Counted from the stretch's first letter, positions 1-9,520 are shown. The stretch is 64,000 nucleotides of DNA from Lactiplantibacillus garii (GCF_003885105.1 NZ_QWZQ01000003.1:1-64000); one strand, 5' to 3'. Numbers and translations: made by a program. The notes: a model not told the origin generated them from the sequence alone.

Positions 1-18
1 GCTCAAGGAGGAACCCGT

Positions 19-417
19 ATGGTTATTTTATATACCGCACCAAGTTGTACCTCATGTCGCAAAGCCAAGGTTTGGTTACAAACCCACGACATTGATTTCC
101 GTGAACGGAATTTGTTCACCGAACCACTTTCCATTAACGAAATTAAGAGTATTTTACAATTGACTGAAGCTGGCACCGAAGAAATTATTTCGACCCGTTC
201 GAAAGCTTTTCAGCAACTAGACGTTGATATCGATGATTTATCATTAACGCAACTCTATGACTTGATCAGTCGGGACCCAAGTTTGTTGCGACGCCCAATC
301 ATGTTAGATGAAAAACGGTTGCAGGTTGGTTATAACGAAGATGAGATTCGCCGCTTTTTACCCCGCAAAATTCGAACAATCGAGTTACTGCGTGCCCAGC
401 AATTAGCAAACAGTTAA
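19..417 (+). CDS. spx: Transcriptional regulator Spx
   Basis: Spx binds the alpha subunit C-terminal domain of RNA polymerase and redirects transcription under thiol-oxidative stress; it belongs to the ArsC/Spx thioredoxin-fold family. The 132-residue length is typical. The redox switch CxxC is visible as Cys10-Thr-Ser-Cys13 close to the N-terminus, and the RRPI segment near residues 92-95 matches the conserved family region. A strong AGGAGG site ends a few bases before the ATG. It is a single gene with its own terminator, followed by mecA; the ClpXP adaptor gene yjbH, whose product delivers Spx for degradation, lies 4 kb downstream. The promoter is outside the window. Family assignment is secure; the choice among multiple Spx paralogues is not. 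Confidence 0.95.
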   Translation: MVILYTAPSCTSCRKAKVWLQTHDIDFRERNLFTEPLSINEIKSILQLTEAGTEEIISTRSKAFQQLDVDIDDLSLTQLYDLISRDPSLLRRPIMLDEKRLQVGYNEDEIRRFLPRKIRTIELLRAQQLANS

Positions 418-425
418 TGTCGGTA

Positions 426-461
426 TTGGCTAGTTAGGTTAACTAATTAGCCAATTTTTTT
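426..461 (+). terminator. Rho-independent terminator of spx
   Basis: An inverted repeat TTGGCTAGTTAG / CTAATTAGCCAA with one mismatch and a 5-nt loop is followed by seven T residues, directly after the spx stop codon. Confidence 0.85.
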
Positions 462-478
462 ATTTTCAGATAGATTAC

Positions 479-506
479 TTTACAATGCGCTGAAATAAGT
501 TAGAAT
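479..506 (+). promoter_or_regulatory. Predicted sigma-A promoter of mecA
   Basis: TTTACA (479-484) and TAGAAT (501-506) are separated by 16 nt, about 50 nt before the mecA start. Read by eye only. Confidence 0.5.
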
Positions 507-554
507 TGTGATAGTGATTATGGCCCTTGACACTTAGAAAGGGGTGGATCTGCA

Positions 555-1286
555 ATGGAGATGGAACGAATCAATGAAGATACGATTCGTGTTTTAATCG
601 GCAACGATGATCTCAATGAACGCGGTATTCGCGTGTTAGATTTACTAGGGAATCATAAGCAAATTGAAAGTTTCTTTTATAGCATCTTGGAGGAAGTTGA
701 TGTTGATCACCAATTTCAAGATAACGATGCCGTAACTTTCCAAGTATTACCGAACCGCAACGGATTAGAGTTATTTATTAGTAAAAATAGTGAAAACTTG
801 CAGGACACGATTGCCAAGGCGACCCAGTCACCTAACCAATCGGACGAGCAAAGTGCACCGGACGACGTTTCGGATTATTTGAAACGGAAATTGATGCAAA
901 CTGATACGAACAATGGTGATCAAGCACAGGGTGTACAACATAATCCGACTAAGGATACCAATGATTTGGATCCGTATATCGATGATCCTGATACACCAAC
1001 TAAGGAATACGTCTTACAATTTGATAGTTTTGAAGACGTGATCGCTTTAGCACAAATGTTCCGGCCGGAGGGCTTAGCTTCTAACTTGTTTAAGTACCGT
1101 GACAAGTACTATTTGGAGCTGGTATTCTTCGTGGACCAGTCATCGACTGGGACGATTAAGGACGACGTCGCTGTCGCGTTAGAATACGCGCACCTTTCCA
1201 AGGTGACCGCGGACGTACTTTTAGAACACGGCGAAAAAGTGATGTCGAACGCCGCGCTTGAAACGGTACGGCACTATTTTAAATAA
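555..1286 (+). CDS. mecA: Adaptor protein MecA
   Basis: MecA is the adaptor that oligomerises ClpC and hands it substrates (ComK in Bacillus; other regulators in lactic acid bacteria). The N-terminal MERINEDTIRVLI segment is characteristic of the substrate-binding domain, and the C-terminal half (from about residue 150, beginning EYVLQFDSFEDVIALA) is the ClpC-binding domain. The middle (about residues 90-145) is acidic and probably flexible. At 243 residues it has the usual length. AAAGGGGTGG lies 7 nt before the ATG at 555; the in-frame ATG at 561 is less well spaced. It is transcribed alone, with a promoter at 479-506 and a terminator at 1295-1325, and is followed by the competence gene coiA as in other lactobacilli. 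Confidence 0.95.
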   Translation: MEMERINEDTIRVLIGNDDLNERGIRVLDLLGNHKQIESFFYSILEEVDVDHQFQDNDAVTFQVLPNRNGLELFISKNSENLQDTIAKATQSPNQSDEQSAPDDVSDYLKRKLMQTDTNNGDQAQGVQHNPTKDTNDLDPYIDDPDTPTKEYVLQFDSFEDVIALAQMFRPEGLASNLFKYRDKYYLELVFFVDQSSTGTIKDDVAVALEYAHLSKVTADVLLEHGEKVMSNAALETVRHYFK

Positions 1287-1294
1287 ACCAAAAA

Positions 1295-1325
1295 AACCGC
1301 AATCGCAGAGGATTGCGGTTTTTTT
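1295..1325 (+). terminator. Terminator of mecA
   Basis: Perfect stem AACCGCAATC / GATTGCGGTT with a short loop and a following T run. Confidence 0.9.
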
Positions 1326-1378
1326 GACGGCTTTTACCACCGTTTCCGCAAATATGTAGTAGGAGGGAGGTGGCAAAA

Positions 1379-2464
1379 GTGTTGATTGCAGTGGATCAGC
1401 ATCAAACTTTGGTTCCGGCGGCCCAAGCATCCCGGCACGGGCAGTATTTTTGCCCGGGTTGTACGGCACCGGTGATTTTAAAACGGGGAGCCGTGATGGT
1501 CCCACACTTTGCACATCAGCCTGGTAGTGATTGCCAGGCGTTTTCGGAGGGGGAAACGTCCGAACACCTCCGTGGTAAGGCCCAACTTGCAGGGTGGTTT
1601 GAGCGGAGCGGCTATCAGGTTCGACTTGAGGCGCCGTTACCGCAATTAAAGCAACGACCAGACGTTTTAGTTCACCGGGCTGGGACCGCCCCCCTCGCAA
1701 TTGAATTTCAATGTTCACCCTTATCAACACAACGTCTATGGGAACGAACGGTCGGCTACCGGCAACACGGGTACCGGGTTTTATGGTTGTTAGGCCGACC
1801 GTATTCTCACGGCATTCGGGTTCACGGAAAAGCCCTCAAATTCCTGCAAAATAGTCCGGCTTGGGGGTATTTTGTTCCGCTGTGGGACGTTCAAACGGCC
1901 AGCCTGACGCTGCATTATCAGTTGTTAAGCTTGGATTGTGAGCCTTTGATCCAGCAGTCGGTGACTTTTAAAGCAAGTGAAATGACGGTTGAGCAGGTAT
2001 TGACGACGCACCCCCAATTACATGCGGTACCAGTGGTTGCGCGGCACCTGTGCCACTACCAGCAAACCGTGGTCCTAGCCCGTTTACACCAGTCCGGCGT
2101 GTGGCGCGACTTACAAACTTTTTGTTATCAACACGGCGGGACGCTGCAACAGTTACCCACCTGGGTCGTACCGCTAACGGCTAAGCCACCGTTATTAACG
2201 GTCCCGTACTTAGTTTGGTCCGTCCACTTAATGGTGGCATTACGGTCCCAACCCGCGCAGTTGGCTGATCAACGCTTGCGGCAACTATGTTGGCAAACGC
2301 TGCAACCGTTATTGGCCCGTAACGCCTGTGTGCGGCACCGCGGTCTGATTCGTACCCGGCTCATTACGCAACGGGTGGCCGAATTAAAGTGTGCGCGGGT
2401 CCTTGACCAGGGCGGGGCGGGCTGGATTTTAAACCGTACCCAACTCGAATGGAAAAAGCGGTAA
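1379..2464 (+). CDS. coiA: Competence protein CoiA-like
   Basis: CoiA is a competence-induced nuclease-like protein needed to process incoming DNA after transformation in streptococci. An N-terminal CPGC pair with a downstream HFAH (about residues 28-53) forms the conserved CoiA zinc-like motif, and the segment PDVLVHRAGTAPLAIEFQCS (about residues 91-110) is the PD-(D/E)xK-type core with D, E and Q in place. I prefer GTG 1379: the second GGAGG of the upstream purine run ends at 1370, giving an 8-nt spacing, whereas a GTG at 1370 would overlap it. It lies between mecA and pepF, a conserved order. No ComX or ComK box was identified. Whether this organism is transformable cannot be judged here. 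Confidence 0.9.
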   Translation: MLIAVDQHQTLVPAAQASRHGQYFCPGCTAPVILKRGAVMVPHFAHQPGSDCQAFSEGETSEHLRGKAQLAGWFERSGYQVRLEAPLPQLKQRPDVLVHRAGTAPLAIEFQCSPLSTQRLWERTVGYRQHGYRVLWLLGRPYSHGIRVHGKALKFLQNSPAWGYFVPLWDVQTASLTLHYQLLSLDCEPLIQQSVTFKASEMTVEQVLTTHPQLHAVPVVARHLCHYQQTVVLARLHQSGVWRDLQTFCYQHGGTLQQLPTWVVPLTAKPPLLTVPYLVWSVHLMVALRSQPAQLADQRLRQLCWQTLQPLLARNACVRHRGLIRTRLITQRVAELKCARVLDQGGAGWILNRTQLEWKKR

Positions 2465-2539
2465 ACGGAACAACGGGACGGAGCAAGTCGTGATAATGTG
2501 GTAATCTTATCTATATCAACTTAAATTGGAGGGAATTAC

Positions 2540-4351
2540 ATGGTAGCAACAAAACAACTCCCAACACGTGCAGCCGTGCCCGAAGCATTAACTTGGGATT
2601 TAACTAAAATCTATGCGGATCAAGCGGCGTACGTCGCCGACGTGGACCGAATCAAAACCGACTTGCCAACCGTTGCCGCGTTAAAACATGATTTTACGAC
2701 TTCGGCGGATCACGTTTTAGCGGGGATTCAGGGGGTCTTAGGGCTTTATCGGCGGTTGGAAAAAGTGGCCGTTTACGCAAGTTTAAAAAGTGACCAGGAT
2801 ACGGGGAATAGCACTAACGCGGCCCTTGATGATCAAGCGGGCAGTTTAACTGCTAAAGTTTCCGCCGCCACTGCTTGGTTTGAACCGGCGCTACTGACGT
2901 TAAGCCCGGCCCAGTTGGACAGTTATTTAGATGAGAACGTCGCGCTCCGCGATTACCGCCACTTGCTAGATACGGTGCGGTTACAAAAGGGCCACGTTTT
3001 ATCCGAAGCTGAAGAGGCCCTATTGGCGGGCGCAGGGGACATTTTTGACGCCTCTGCCAAAACGTTTGGGGTTTTAAATAACGCTGACTTTGACTTTCCC
3101 ACGGTTCAAGATGAAAATGGCAACGCGGTTAAACTGTCCCAGGGTCTCTACGGGGTATTATTGGAGTCCGTTCAACCCGCAGTACGCCGTCAAGCGTTTG
3201 AAGCTCTGTATAAGGTGTACGGCCAGTTTCGCCGGACGTTAGCTTCGACACTGGCCAGCCAAGTTAAAGTGCATAACTTTGTTGCTCAGTCGCACCACTA
3301 TCCGGATGCCAGAACGGCGGCCCTAGCAGCCAATCAAATTCCGACCACGGTTTACGACGCGCTCGTCAGCTCGGTCGACGATCATTTGGATTTATTACAC
3401 CGTTACGTGGCGCTGCGCAAACAAATTCTCGGAGTCGACGAACTGCACATGTATGATTTGTATACGCCCCTGGCACCAAAACCCGCCGTTAACTACACTT
3501 ACGAACGGGCTCAGGGGACCGCGTTGAAGGCGTTAAAGGTGTTGGGACCCGACTACTTGAAGCACGTTAAAACGGCCTTTAATTCCCGCTGGATCGACGT
3601 GGTTGAAAACCAGGGTAAGCGCAGTGGGGCGTATTCATCAGGGATGTATGATACCGCACCGTATATTTTGCTGAACTGGCAAGATAACATTGATAATCTG
3701 TACACGTTAGTTCACGAGATGGGGCACAGTATGCACTCCTACTTTACGACTCATAATCAGCCGTACCAGTACGGGGATTACTCGATTTTCGTGGCCGAAA
3801 TCGCTTCGACGACGAACGAAAACCTATTGACCAACTATTTTCTCGATCACGAGACGGATCCGCAAATGCGGGCCTACGTTTTAAATTACTACCTCGACGG
3901 GTTTAAGGGGACGGTTTTCCGGCAGACCCAGTTTGCTGAATTTGAACAGTGGTTGCATGAACAGGATGCCGCCGGCCAAGCGTTGACTGCTGACCGGTTA
4001 TCTAAGCACTACTTGCAACTCAATCAGCGGTATTATGGTGACGCGGTCGTTAGTGACCCGCAGATTGCTGACGAGTGGGCCCGTATCCCGCACTTTTACT
4101 ATAATTACTACGTTTATCAGTACGCGACGGGCTTTGCCGCGGCCGCGACGCTAGCTGACCGGATCTCAACGCACCAACCAGACGCGGTCAAGGACTATTT
4201 AGGGTATTTAAAGGCCGGCTCATCGGCTTTCCCAATCGACGTGATGCACGCGGCCGGGGTCGACATGACTAAGACGGCGTACCTTGATAACGCCTTTAAG
4301 GTGTTTGAACAGCGGTTAGATGAATTTGAACAGTTGGTGACCAAGGCGTAG
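2540..4351 (+). CDS. pepF: Oligoendopeptidase F
   Basis: A cytoplasmic M3-family zinc metallopeptidase that cuts medium-length peptides. The zinc site is visible: His392-Glu393-x-x-His396 within HEMGHSMHS, with the third ligand probably Glu420 in FVAEIAS. Its 603 residues match PepF of lactobacilli, and the N-terminal PEALTWDLTKIY segment is typical of the oligoendopeptidase F N-terminal domain. TTGGAGGG sits 7 nt before the ATG. The gene is transcribed alone and ends at a terminator shared with the convergent yjbH. In streptococci and lactobacilli it commonly follows coiA, but a link to competence is only positional. Confidence 0.96.
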   Translation: MVATKQLPTRAAVPEALTWDLTKIYADQAAYVADVDRIKTDLPTVAALKHDFTTSADHVLAGIQGVLGLYRRLEKVAVYASLKSDQDTGNSTNAALDDQAGSLTAKVSAATAWFEPALLTLSPAQLDSYLDENVALRDYRHLLDTVRLQKGHVLSEAEEALLAGAGDIFDASAKTFGVLNNADFDFPTVQDENGNAVKLSQGLYGVLLESVQPAVRRQAFEALYKVYGQFRRTLASTLASQVKVHNFVAQSHHYPDARTAALAANQIPTTVYDALVSSVDDHLDLLHRYVALRKQILGVDELHMYDLYTPLAPKPAVNYTYERAQGTALKALKVLGPDYLKHVKTAFNSRWIDVVENQGKRSGAYSSGMYDTAPYILLNWQDNIDNLYTLVHEMGHSMHSYFTTHNQPYQYGDYSIFVAEIASTTNENLLTNYFLDHETDPQMRAYVLNYYLDGFKGTVFRQTQFAEFEQWLHEQDAAGQALTADRLSKHYLQLNQRYYGDAVVSDPQIADEWARIPHFYYNYYVYQYATGFAAAATLADRISTHQPDAVKDYLGYLKAGSSAFPIDVMHAAGVDMTKTAYLDNAFKVFEQRLDEFEQLVTKA

Positions 4352-4359
4352 CCTAACGC

Positions 4360-4396
4360 AAAAGGACCTGACGATAATTTCGTCAGGTCCTTTTAA
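4360..4396. terminator. Bidirectional terminator between pepF and yjbH
   Basis: Perfect 14-bp stem AAAAGGACCTGACG / CGTCAGGTCCTTTT with A and T runs on either side, so it can serve the convergent genes pepF (+) and yjbH (-). Confidence 0.9.
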
Positions 4397-4420
4397 AATG
4401 GAATAATTGCAATACCTAAT

Positions 4421-5053
4421 TTATAAAACGTGCAGTTGCCCGCCGGCTAAGCTGGCACAATTGGAAGTGTGGTGCGCCAGATTCTGAAAAGGATCCAAGC
4501 GTCCGTTAACTAGGTCGGCAAGCGTGTCATAGTTGAAGTGTTCCAGTAAAACACCGTAATCATACTGGTCACAATCAAAAACAACTGCGGAGGAGGCTTC
4601 GGTGATGTTCATTTCAGAGGCTAAGCGCTGATCGGCTTTAAAGGCCTGCTTGGCCAGGTGGCCGTTACGATCTTCCATGAACATGTCCAGGTCAATTTTA
4701 CAATCACGGGCGACCTGCCGGACCAAGTCTTCCGAGTAGTGCTGCTTCGCCTTGAGCATGGCCGACTGTAACGCAATTAAAAAGTTGCGACCACGTTTCT
4801 TACCTTGAAATAGGGCGGCCTTGTAGTCCAGGATAACGCGGTATAACGTCTGGGATTGCTGATTTTGTGCTTGCCAATCTGCAGTTGCGATTCCCTGACT
4901 CTTAAGCGCCCGTTGAATGACATTGATATTTAACAACGGTACGAATTGAAATTGAATTTGCTTGTCTGAATCGTTGGCTAACCGTAAAACGTTTTGTTCA
5001 TCACGGACACACTGGGTAGCCAACGGATTCACAAATAAATACACTTCTAACAC
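4421..5053 (-). CDS. yjbH: Spx adaptor YjbH/SpxH-like (DsbA-fold) protein
   Basis: YjbH-type proteins bind Spx and promote its degradation by ClpXP, and are themselves inactivated by stress. The protein has 210 residues with a DsbA-like thioredoxin fold. The N-terminal strand MLEVYLFVNPLATQC carries only one cysteine (Cys15) where a redox CxxC would be expected, so an enzymatic disulfide role is unlikely. The C-terminal region is helical. The start is GTG (MLEVY), with GGAGGAA upstream; an ATG out of frame lies between them. The promoter is at 5093-5122. It is encoded opposite pepF and next to relQ, an order conserved in lactobacilli. Function is inferred from the family and from spx at the start of the window. 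Confidence 0.85.
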   Translation of the reverse strand: MLEVYLFVNPLATQCVRDEQNVLRLANDSDKQIQFQFVPLLNINVIQRALKSQGIATADWQAQNQQSQTLYRVILDYKAALFQGKKRGRNFLIALQSAMLKAKQHYSEDLVRQVARDCKIDLDMFMEDRNGHLAKQAFKADQRLASEMNITEASSAVVFDCDQYDYGVLLEHFNYDTLADLVNGRLDPFQNLAHHTSNCASLAGGQLHVL

Positions 5054-5092
5054 GTCATGATTCCTCCACTTTCTCTATTCGCATCATAGTGC

Positions 5093-5122
5093 AGAATACC
5101 AAATGACCTTGGGTATTTGCAA
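5093..5122 (-). promoter_or_regulatory. Predicted promoter of yjbH
   Basis: On the minus strand TTGCAA (5122-5117) and TATTCT (5098-5093) are 18 nt apart, with a TGG before the -10 (extended -10). The rest of the 298-nt space up to relQ holds no gene that I can see. Confidence 0.5.
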
Positions 5123-5309
5123 GTTTTTAATTTCATAAATTTACTAATTCTAACCAGGACTTAATCGTTACTTGAATTAAACCTTCGAGTGTCATGATGC
5201 ACCGATTTAGCTTATTCGTAAAGTAATTTGTTCCTAGGCCCCGTTTTGGCCCGGTTGTTAATGTAAATTGTTAAACCGAGTAACGTTCGTTTTGTATTCC
5301 GCCAAATTA

Positions 5310-5318
5310 TGGTAAAAT
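5310..5318 (+). promoter_or_regulatory. Predicted extended -10 promoter of relQ operon
   Basis: TGGTAAAAT matches TGnTATAAT with one mismatch, about 34 nt before relQ. A TTGTAT lies upstream, but only 15 nt away. Confidence 0.45.
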
Positions 5319-5351
5319 TTTAGAAGTATGGATTGAAACGGAGGTGCCCCG

Positions 5352-6014
5352 ATGGAAGATTGGAACCATTTTTTATTACCTTATCAACAAGCTGTTGACG
5401 AGCTGAAGGTTAAGCTACGGGGGATGCGTAAGCAATTTCGTGATTTAAATCAACACGAACCAATTGAATTTGTCACCGGTCGGGTCAAACCGGTCGATAG
5501 TATTAAAGAAAAAATGGTTCGACGCAAGGTTCAAGAGGACCGCTTAGAACAAGATATGCAAGACATTGCGGGATTACGAATCATGTGTCAATTTGTCGAG
5601 GACATTTACCAGGTCGTGGATCTCTTACGGAAACGTACGGACATGACGATTCTGGAAGAACGGGATTACATTAGTAACGAAAAACCATCTGGTTACCGTT
5701 CGTACCACATTGTGATTGAATATCCGGTCCAAATGGTCGGCGGTGAAAAGAAAATTTTGGCCGAAATTCAGGTGCGCACGTTGGCGATGAATTTTTGGGC
5801 AACGATTGAACACTCTTTAAATTATAAGTATCAGGGGGATTTCCCCGAGAATTTAAGCCAACGGTTGCAACGTGCGGCCGAGGCGGCGTTCAGCTTAGAT
5901 AAAGAGATGTCGGAAATTCGTGAGGAGATTCAAGAAGCTCAGAGCCTGTTCTCGTATGGCAAGGGCTCGCAAAGTGATGATTCCACGTCAACAAAGGAAG
6001 ATAATAATCAATGA
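5352..6014 (+). CDS. relQ: Small alarmone synthetase RelQ (GTP pyrophosphokinase)
   Basis: Synthesises (p)ppGpp from ATP and GDP or GTP; as a stand-alone synthetase it lacks the hydrolase and regulatory domains of Rel. The 220-residue length is typical. Synthetase motifs are visible: [11 protein letters not shown] (about residues 73-83), [16 protein letters not shown] (about 103-119) and [20 protein letters not shown] (about 138-157). It is the first gene of an operon with nadK and rluD: its stop overlaps the nadK start in ATGA. GGAGGTG precedes the ATG at good spacing. In Bacillus (yjbM) and lactobacilli the same trio occurs next to yjbH. Confidence 0.95.
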   Translation: MEDWNHFLLPYQQAVDELKVKLRGMRKQFRDLNQHEPIEFVTGRVKPVDSIKEKMVRRKVQEDRLEQDMQDIAGLRIMCQFVEDIYQVVDLLRKRTDMTILEERDYISNEKPSGYRSYHIVIEYPVQMVGGEKKILAEIQVRTLAMNFWATIEHSLNYKYQGDFPENLSQRLQRAAEAAFSLDKEMSEIREEIQEAQSLFSYGKGSQSDDSTSTKEDNNQ

Positions 6015-6817
6015 AAGTCACAATTTTTGCCAATTCAAGCCCGAAAACCAAAAAAGTGGCCGCTGAATTACACCAAAAATTAGTTCGGGCCGGGTTTGAA
6101 ATTGACGACCAGCAACCGGACGTCGTCTTATCGGTCGGGGGTGACGGGACGCTTTTAGCCGCCTTTCACCACTACAGTCACATGGTTGATCAAGTGCGCT
6201 TTGTCGGGGTGCATACGGGTCACTTGGGCTTTTATACTGACTGGCGGGACTACGAGATCGACCAGTTAGTCGAAGGACTTAAACAGGATAATGGTCAGAG
6301 TGTCACGTACCCGCTGTTGTCGGTTAAGATCACGTACGCGGATACCGATGAAACGAACCACTACTTAGCACTGAATGAATCGACCCTCAAAAAATTAGGA
6401 AGCACGATGGTCGCCGACGTTTACATTCAAGACGAACTGTTCGAACGTTTTCGGGGTGACGGGTTATGTATCTCCACGCCAACTGGTTCTACGGCGTATA
6501 ACAAGTCGGTTGGTGGGGCGGTGATCCATCCCCGCTTAGACGCGTTACAGATGGCGGAAATTGCGTCAATCAATAACCGGGTCTTCCGAACACTGGGTTC
6601 GCCCGTAATCGTGGCCCCCTACGAAACGATTACGATCAAGCCCCAACAGCAGTCACAGTCACACTTTATTTTTACGGCGGATCAGACTGACACCCAGCCC
6701 CGACCGATTGAAAAAATCTGTTACTCAATCGCTAACCGGCGGATCGCCTTTGCGCAGCACCGGCACAACCGTTTTTGGAAACGGGTCGGCACGTCCTTCA
6801 TTGGGTTAGACGAATGA
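6011..6817 (+). CDS. nadK: NAD kinase
   Basis: Phosphorylates NAD to NADP, the only route to NADP. The GGDGT signature ([14 protein letters not shown], about residues 42-55) is visible, as is the substrate-binding segment LNESTLKK and the [17 protein letters not shown] loop (about residues 150-166). The 268-residue length is typical of Firmicutes enzymes. The ATG overlaps the relQ stop by 4 nt and the nadK stop overlaps the rluD start, which indicates translational coupling within the relQ-nadK-rluD operon. Confidence 0.96.
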   Translation: MKVTIFANSSPKTKKVAAELHQKLVRAGFEIDDQQPDVVLSVGGDGTLLAAFHHYSHMVDQVRFVGVHTGHLGFYTDWRDYEIDQLVEGLKQDNGQSVTYPLLSVKITYADTDETNHYLALNESTLKKLGSTMVADVYIQDELFERFRGDGLCISTPTGSTAYNKSVGGAVIHPRLDALQMAEIASINNRVFRTLGSPVIVAPYETITIKPQQQSQSHFIFTADQTDTQPRPIEKICYSIANRRIAFAQHRHNRFWKRVGTSFIGLDE

Positions 6818-7716
6818 AGTTTAGTTGGGTGAACCACAGCACGACGCCGATGAAAGTCCGGACCTTACTGAGTGAACACGGGGTGACCCGGACCCTGCTC
6901 AAAAAAGTTAAGTTTCACGGTGGGGCCATTTTAGTTAACGATCAACCAGTGCTTGCAATCCACATGTTATACGGTGGGGAACGGGTCACCATGGTCACGC
7001 CCGCGGAAGTGGCGAACGAACACTTGGCCGTTTCGCCGCTCCCGATTCATATTTTGTATGAAGACCGCGACTTCTTAATCCTGAATAAACCGGCGGGGGT
7101 CGCGTCAGTTCCCGCCCACGCGCTACCCGATAACACGTTGGCTAACCGCGTTAAGGGCTACTACCGTGAACGGGGGTACGCTAACGAAGTCGTCCACATT
7201 GCGACCCGTCTGGACAAGGATACGAGTGGAATTGTGTTATTTGCCAAGCACCGCTTTGCCCACGGAATCATTGATCACCAGTTGAAAGCCCACACCATGC
7301 GTAAAATGTACTTAGCAGTCGTTGACGGCGTTTTAACCACCGACCACGGGTGGTTTGACCAGCCAATTGGTCGGGCGGCGGATTCGTTCGTTAAACGGGC
7401 CGTTACGCCCGATGGTAAACCGTCACTGACTGAATATTGGGTGGTTAAACGTCTGGGCAACAAAACGGTTGTCCGGGTTCGTCTGCACAGTGGCCGCACC
7501 CACCAGATTCGGGTCCACTTTGCGGCGGCGGGGCACCCGTTGCTTGGTGACGATCTATACGGGGGCCCGCTGGACCAAGGGATTCAGCGACAGGCGCTAC
7601 ACTGCATGCAACTACAGTTTGACGACCCGTTTTTATCCCGGACGTTAACAATTTTCGCACCGTTACCGGCGGACATCGCGCACTTAATTGAAACGACCGG
7701 TTCGAAAGTGGATTGA
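6814..7716 (+). CDS. rluD: RluA-family 23S/tRNA pseudouridine synthase
   Basis: RluA-family enzymes isomerise specific uridines in rRNA or tRNA. The catalytic aspartate lies in [19 protein letters not shown] (about residues 128-146), and the C-terminal [13 protein letters not shown] motif is clear. The N-terminal 60 residues resemble a short S4-like RNA-binding domain. I chose the ATG at 6814, which overlaps the nadK stop as ATGA, rather than the ATG at 6775 inside nadK. It is the last gene of the operon and ends at a bidirectional terminator. The exact RNA target cannot be assigned; the symbol follows usual annotation of this locus. Confidence 0.92.
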   Translation: MKFSWVNHSTTPMKVRTLLSEHGVTRTLLKKVKFHGGAILVNDQPVLAIHMLYGGERVTMVTPAEVANEHLAVSPLPIHILYEDRDFLILNKPAGVASVPAHALPDNTLANRVKGYYRERGYANEVVHIATRLDKDTSGIVLFAKHRFAHGIIDHQLKAHTMRKMYLAVVDGVLTTDHGWFDQPIGRAADSFVKRAVTPDGKPSLTEYWVVKRLGNKTVVRVRLHSGRTHQIRVHFAAAGHPLLGDDLYGGPLDQGIQRQALHCMQLQFDDPFLSRTLTIFAPLPADIAHLIETTGSKVD

Positions 7717-7785
7717 GGTGCGTTGGCGCCAGTGCGGTTTGCGTCATTGTAAAGTTGTTGCGACCGGTTTTTATTGAAAATCACT

Positions 7786-7824
7786 AAAAAACAGTTCTCC
7801 CACCGATTGGCGGGGGAACTGTTT
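7786..7824. terminator. Bidirectional terminator between rluD and cutC
   Basis: AAAACAGTTC / GAACTGTTTT with inner CCC/GGG pairs; it lies between the convergent 3' ends of rluD and cutC. Confidence 0.85.
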
Positions 7825-7842
7825 TCATTTGAGGTGCAATGT

Positions 7843-8481
7843 TTAATAGTTAATGATCTTAGTGCCGTGAGCCTGGGGAACGCCCAGCGTGGTGGTGATG
7901 GCGTCAACGTTGTCGGCAGTGACCCCGCCACCGGGTAAGATTTGGATGCGCCCCGCTGCTAGCTTGATCGTTGCTTGGAGTTGGGGAAGACAATCCGTGA
8001 TGGGTTGGCTGAGGGGACCACCATGGGTCAAAATCCGATCCACGTCGTGTTCAACCAACCAATCAATTGCCGGGGCCTGTTGATCGGGTGCCAACGCATC
8101 AAACGCCATGTGGAAGGTAACGCTCATTCCGCCGGCAGCGCCTACTAGCAGGGCCATGGCCTCGGTATCGAGTTGACCATCCTGCGTTAAAGCACCGAGG
8201 GCGACCCCGTCAACCCCAAGGGACTGAGCTTGTAAGAGGTCGGCTTCCATGATCTTTAGTTCGGTATCGTTATAAACAAAGTTACCACTGCGGGGGCGAA
8301 TCATGGTGACGAGCGTTACCCCGTGTTCCTGAGTGTACTTAGCCGCTTCAGCCATGACACCGCGGCTAACGGTCGTCCCGCCAACTGCCAAATTATCGTT
8401 AAGTTCGATTCGGTTGGCACCGGCCGCGATGGCAGCCGGAATGTTGGTGAAGTTTTCAAGGGCTACTTCTTTTAATAACAT
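7843..8481 (-). CDS. cutC: CutC family protein
   Basis: A TIM-barrel protein of the CutC family, historically linked to copper homeostasis, although the molecular role is not settled. The family signature is visible: the N-terminal strand MLLKEVALENF, GANRIELNDNLAVGGTT, the segment MIRPRSGNFVY (about residues 61-71), FHMAFDA, and LTHGGP with ILPGGGV near the C-terminus. It is shorter (212 residues) than E. coli CutC (about 248) but normal for Firmicutes. I chose the ATG at 8481: AAAGG immediately precedes the ATG at 8490 with no spacer, but sits 9 nt from the second one. The lactonase gene lies just upstream (20 nt), so the two are probably co-transcribed. Confidence 0.88.
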   Translation of the reverse strand: MLLKEVALENFTNIPAAIAAGANRIELNDNLAVGGTTVSRGVMAEAAKYTQEHGVTLVTMIRPRSGNFVYNDTELKIMEADLLQAQSLGVDGVALGALTQDGQLDTEAMALLVGAAGGMSVTFHMAFDALAPDQQAPAIDWLVEHDVDRILTHGGPLSQPITDCLPQLQATIKLAAGRIQILPGGGVTADNVDAITTTLGVPQAHGTKIINY

Positions 8482-8500
8482 GCCATTCATCCTTTACGTT

Positions 8501-9520
8501 TTAGAATCGGACACAAACGCCTTCGGGCACGTTAATGTCTTTTTGTAACAAGCTTAGTTTACCACTGGTTACGTTGCGGGCGTATAAAGTAGCGTTATCG
8601 GTATTTTGGTTAACGGCCACGACGAATTCTTCCGTGGGATCCAGGTCGAAGTCTCTAGGAAAGTCGCCCTCAGTACTAATCTGTTGGATCAGTGTTAGGG
8701 TCGCATCTGCGGCCACGGCGAAGACGGCCAAACTGTTGTAGCCCCGGTTTGAAACGTAGAGGAAGTGGTCATCGTGACTCAAGCGGATCGCCGCCGCGCC
8801 GTTATGTTGATCGTAATCAGCGGGGATGGTCTTCACGATACCGCGTTGTTGGAAGCTTCCCGTCTTCGCGTCGTAGCTGAGACTAGCAACCTGACTTGAA
8901 AGTTCCCCGGCTAAGAAAGCAAACTTGCCGTCGGGGCTGAAAACGAGGTGCCGGGGACCGAACCCGGCTGGCATGGTTAAAACGGACTGTTGTGATAGCT
9001 TGCCGGCGGCACTGACGTTGTAAACGTAGACTTTGTCGGCACCGAGATCCACAACGGCTAGCCGGTTGTCCGGGGTAAGGTCGGTATAGTGAATGTGGGA
9101 TTCGGTTTGTTCCGGCCGGGGACCACTACCGGTGTGCTGAACTTGATCAACGAGTTCGAGCTCACCGTTCGCGGTAATTTTCATTACTTCGGCCGTTCCC
9201 TTATGGTAGTTGGCACTGTAAACGAGTTGGCGCGCTTCGTCGACTGCCACGTAAGCTGGTGGTGTTCCGGGAGCAATCACGGCGTTAAGCTTGTTGGCGG
9301 TCTTACCGTCGAGTTGCCAAGCAGCAATCCCACCATCATCGGCTTCCTTGTCCACACTGTAGAGGCGGTCCTTAGCGGAAAGGGCGAGGTAGGTCGGGTT
9401 TTGAGTGGCGGCTAATAAACCGTCGTTCGTTAAAGTTTTGGCCGTAGTATCCAGGGTTCCTTGGTAGATTCCCTGACTGGTCTTTTTTGTATAAGTTCCA
9501 AATAAAACGCGTTCTTGCAT
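8501..9520 (-). CDS. Lactonase family (6-phosphogluconolactonase-like) protein
   Basis: A seven-bladed beta-propeller of the YbhE/Pgl family; members hydrolyse 6-phosphogluconolactone in the pentose phosphate pathway or related lactones. At 339 residues it has the family length. It begins with VLFGTYTKKTSQGIYQ and repeats blade motifs such as NPTYLALSAKDRLYSV, PPAYVAVDEARQLVYSANYH, GPRHLVFSPDGKFAFL and FPRDFDLDPTEEFVVAVNQ. AAGGAGGC lies 8 nt before the ATG. It has an extended -10 promoter at 9550-9558 and is followed at 20 nt by cutC. The substrate is inferred only from the family. Confidence 0.85.
   Translation of the reverse strand: MQERVLFGTYTKKTSQGIYQGTLDTTAKTLTNDGLLAATQNPTYLALSAKDRLYSVDKEADDGGIAAWQLDGKTANKLNAVIAPGTPPAYVAVDEARQLVYSANYHKGTAEVMKITANGELELVDQVQHTGSGPRPEQTESHIHYTDLTPDNRLAVVDLGADKVYVYNVSAAGKLSQQSVLTMPAGFGPRHLVFSPDGKFAFLAGELSSQVASLSYDAKTGSFQQRGIVKTIPADYDQHNGAAAIRLSHDDHFLYVSNRGYNSLAVFAVAADATLTLIQQISTEGDFPRDFDLDPTEEFVVAVNQNTDNATLYARNVTSGKLSLLQKDINVPEGVCVRF

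Noticed and set aside
1221-1730. 169-residue frame opposite mecA/coiA
   Set aside because: It runs antisense through two well-supported genes and across a terminator; no family resemblance.
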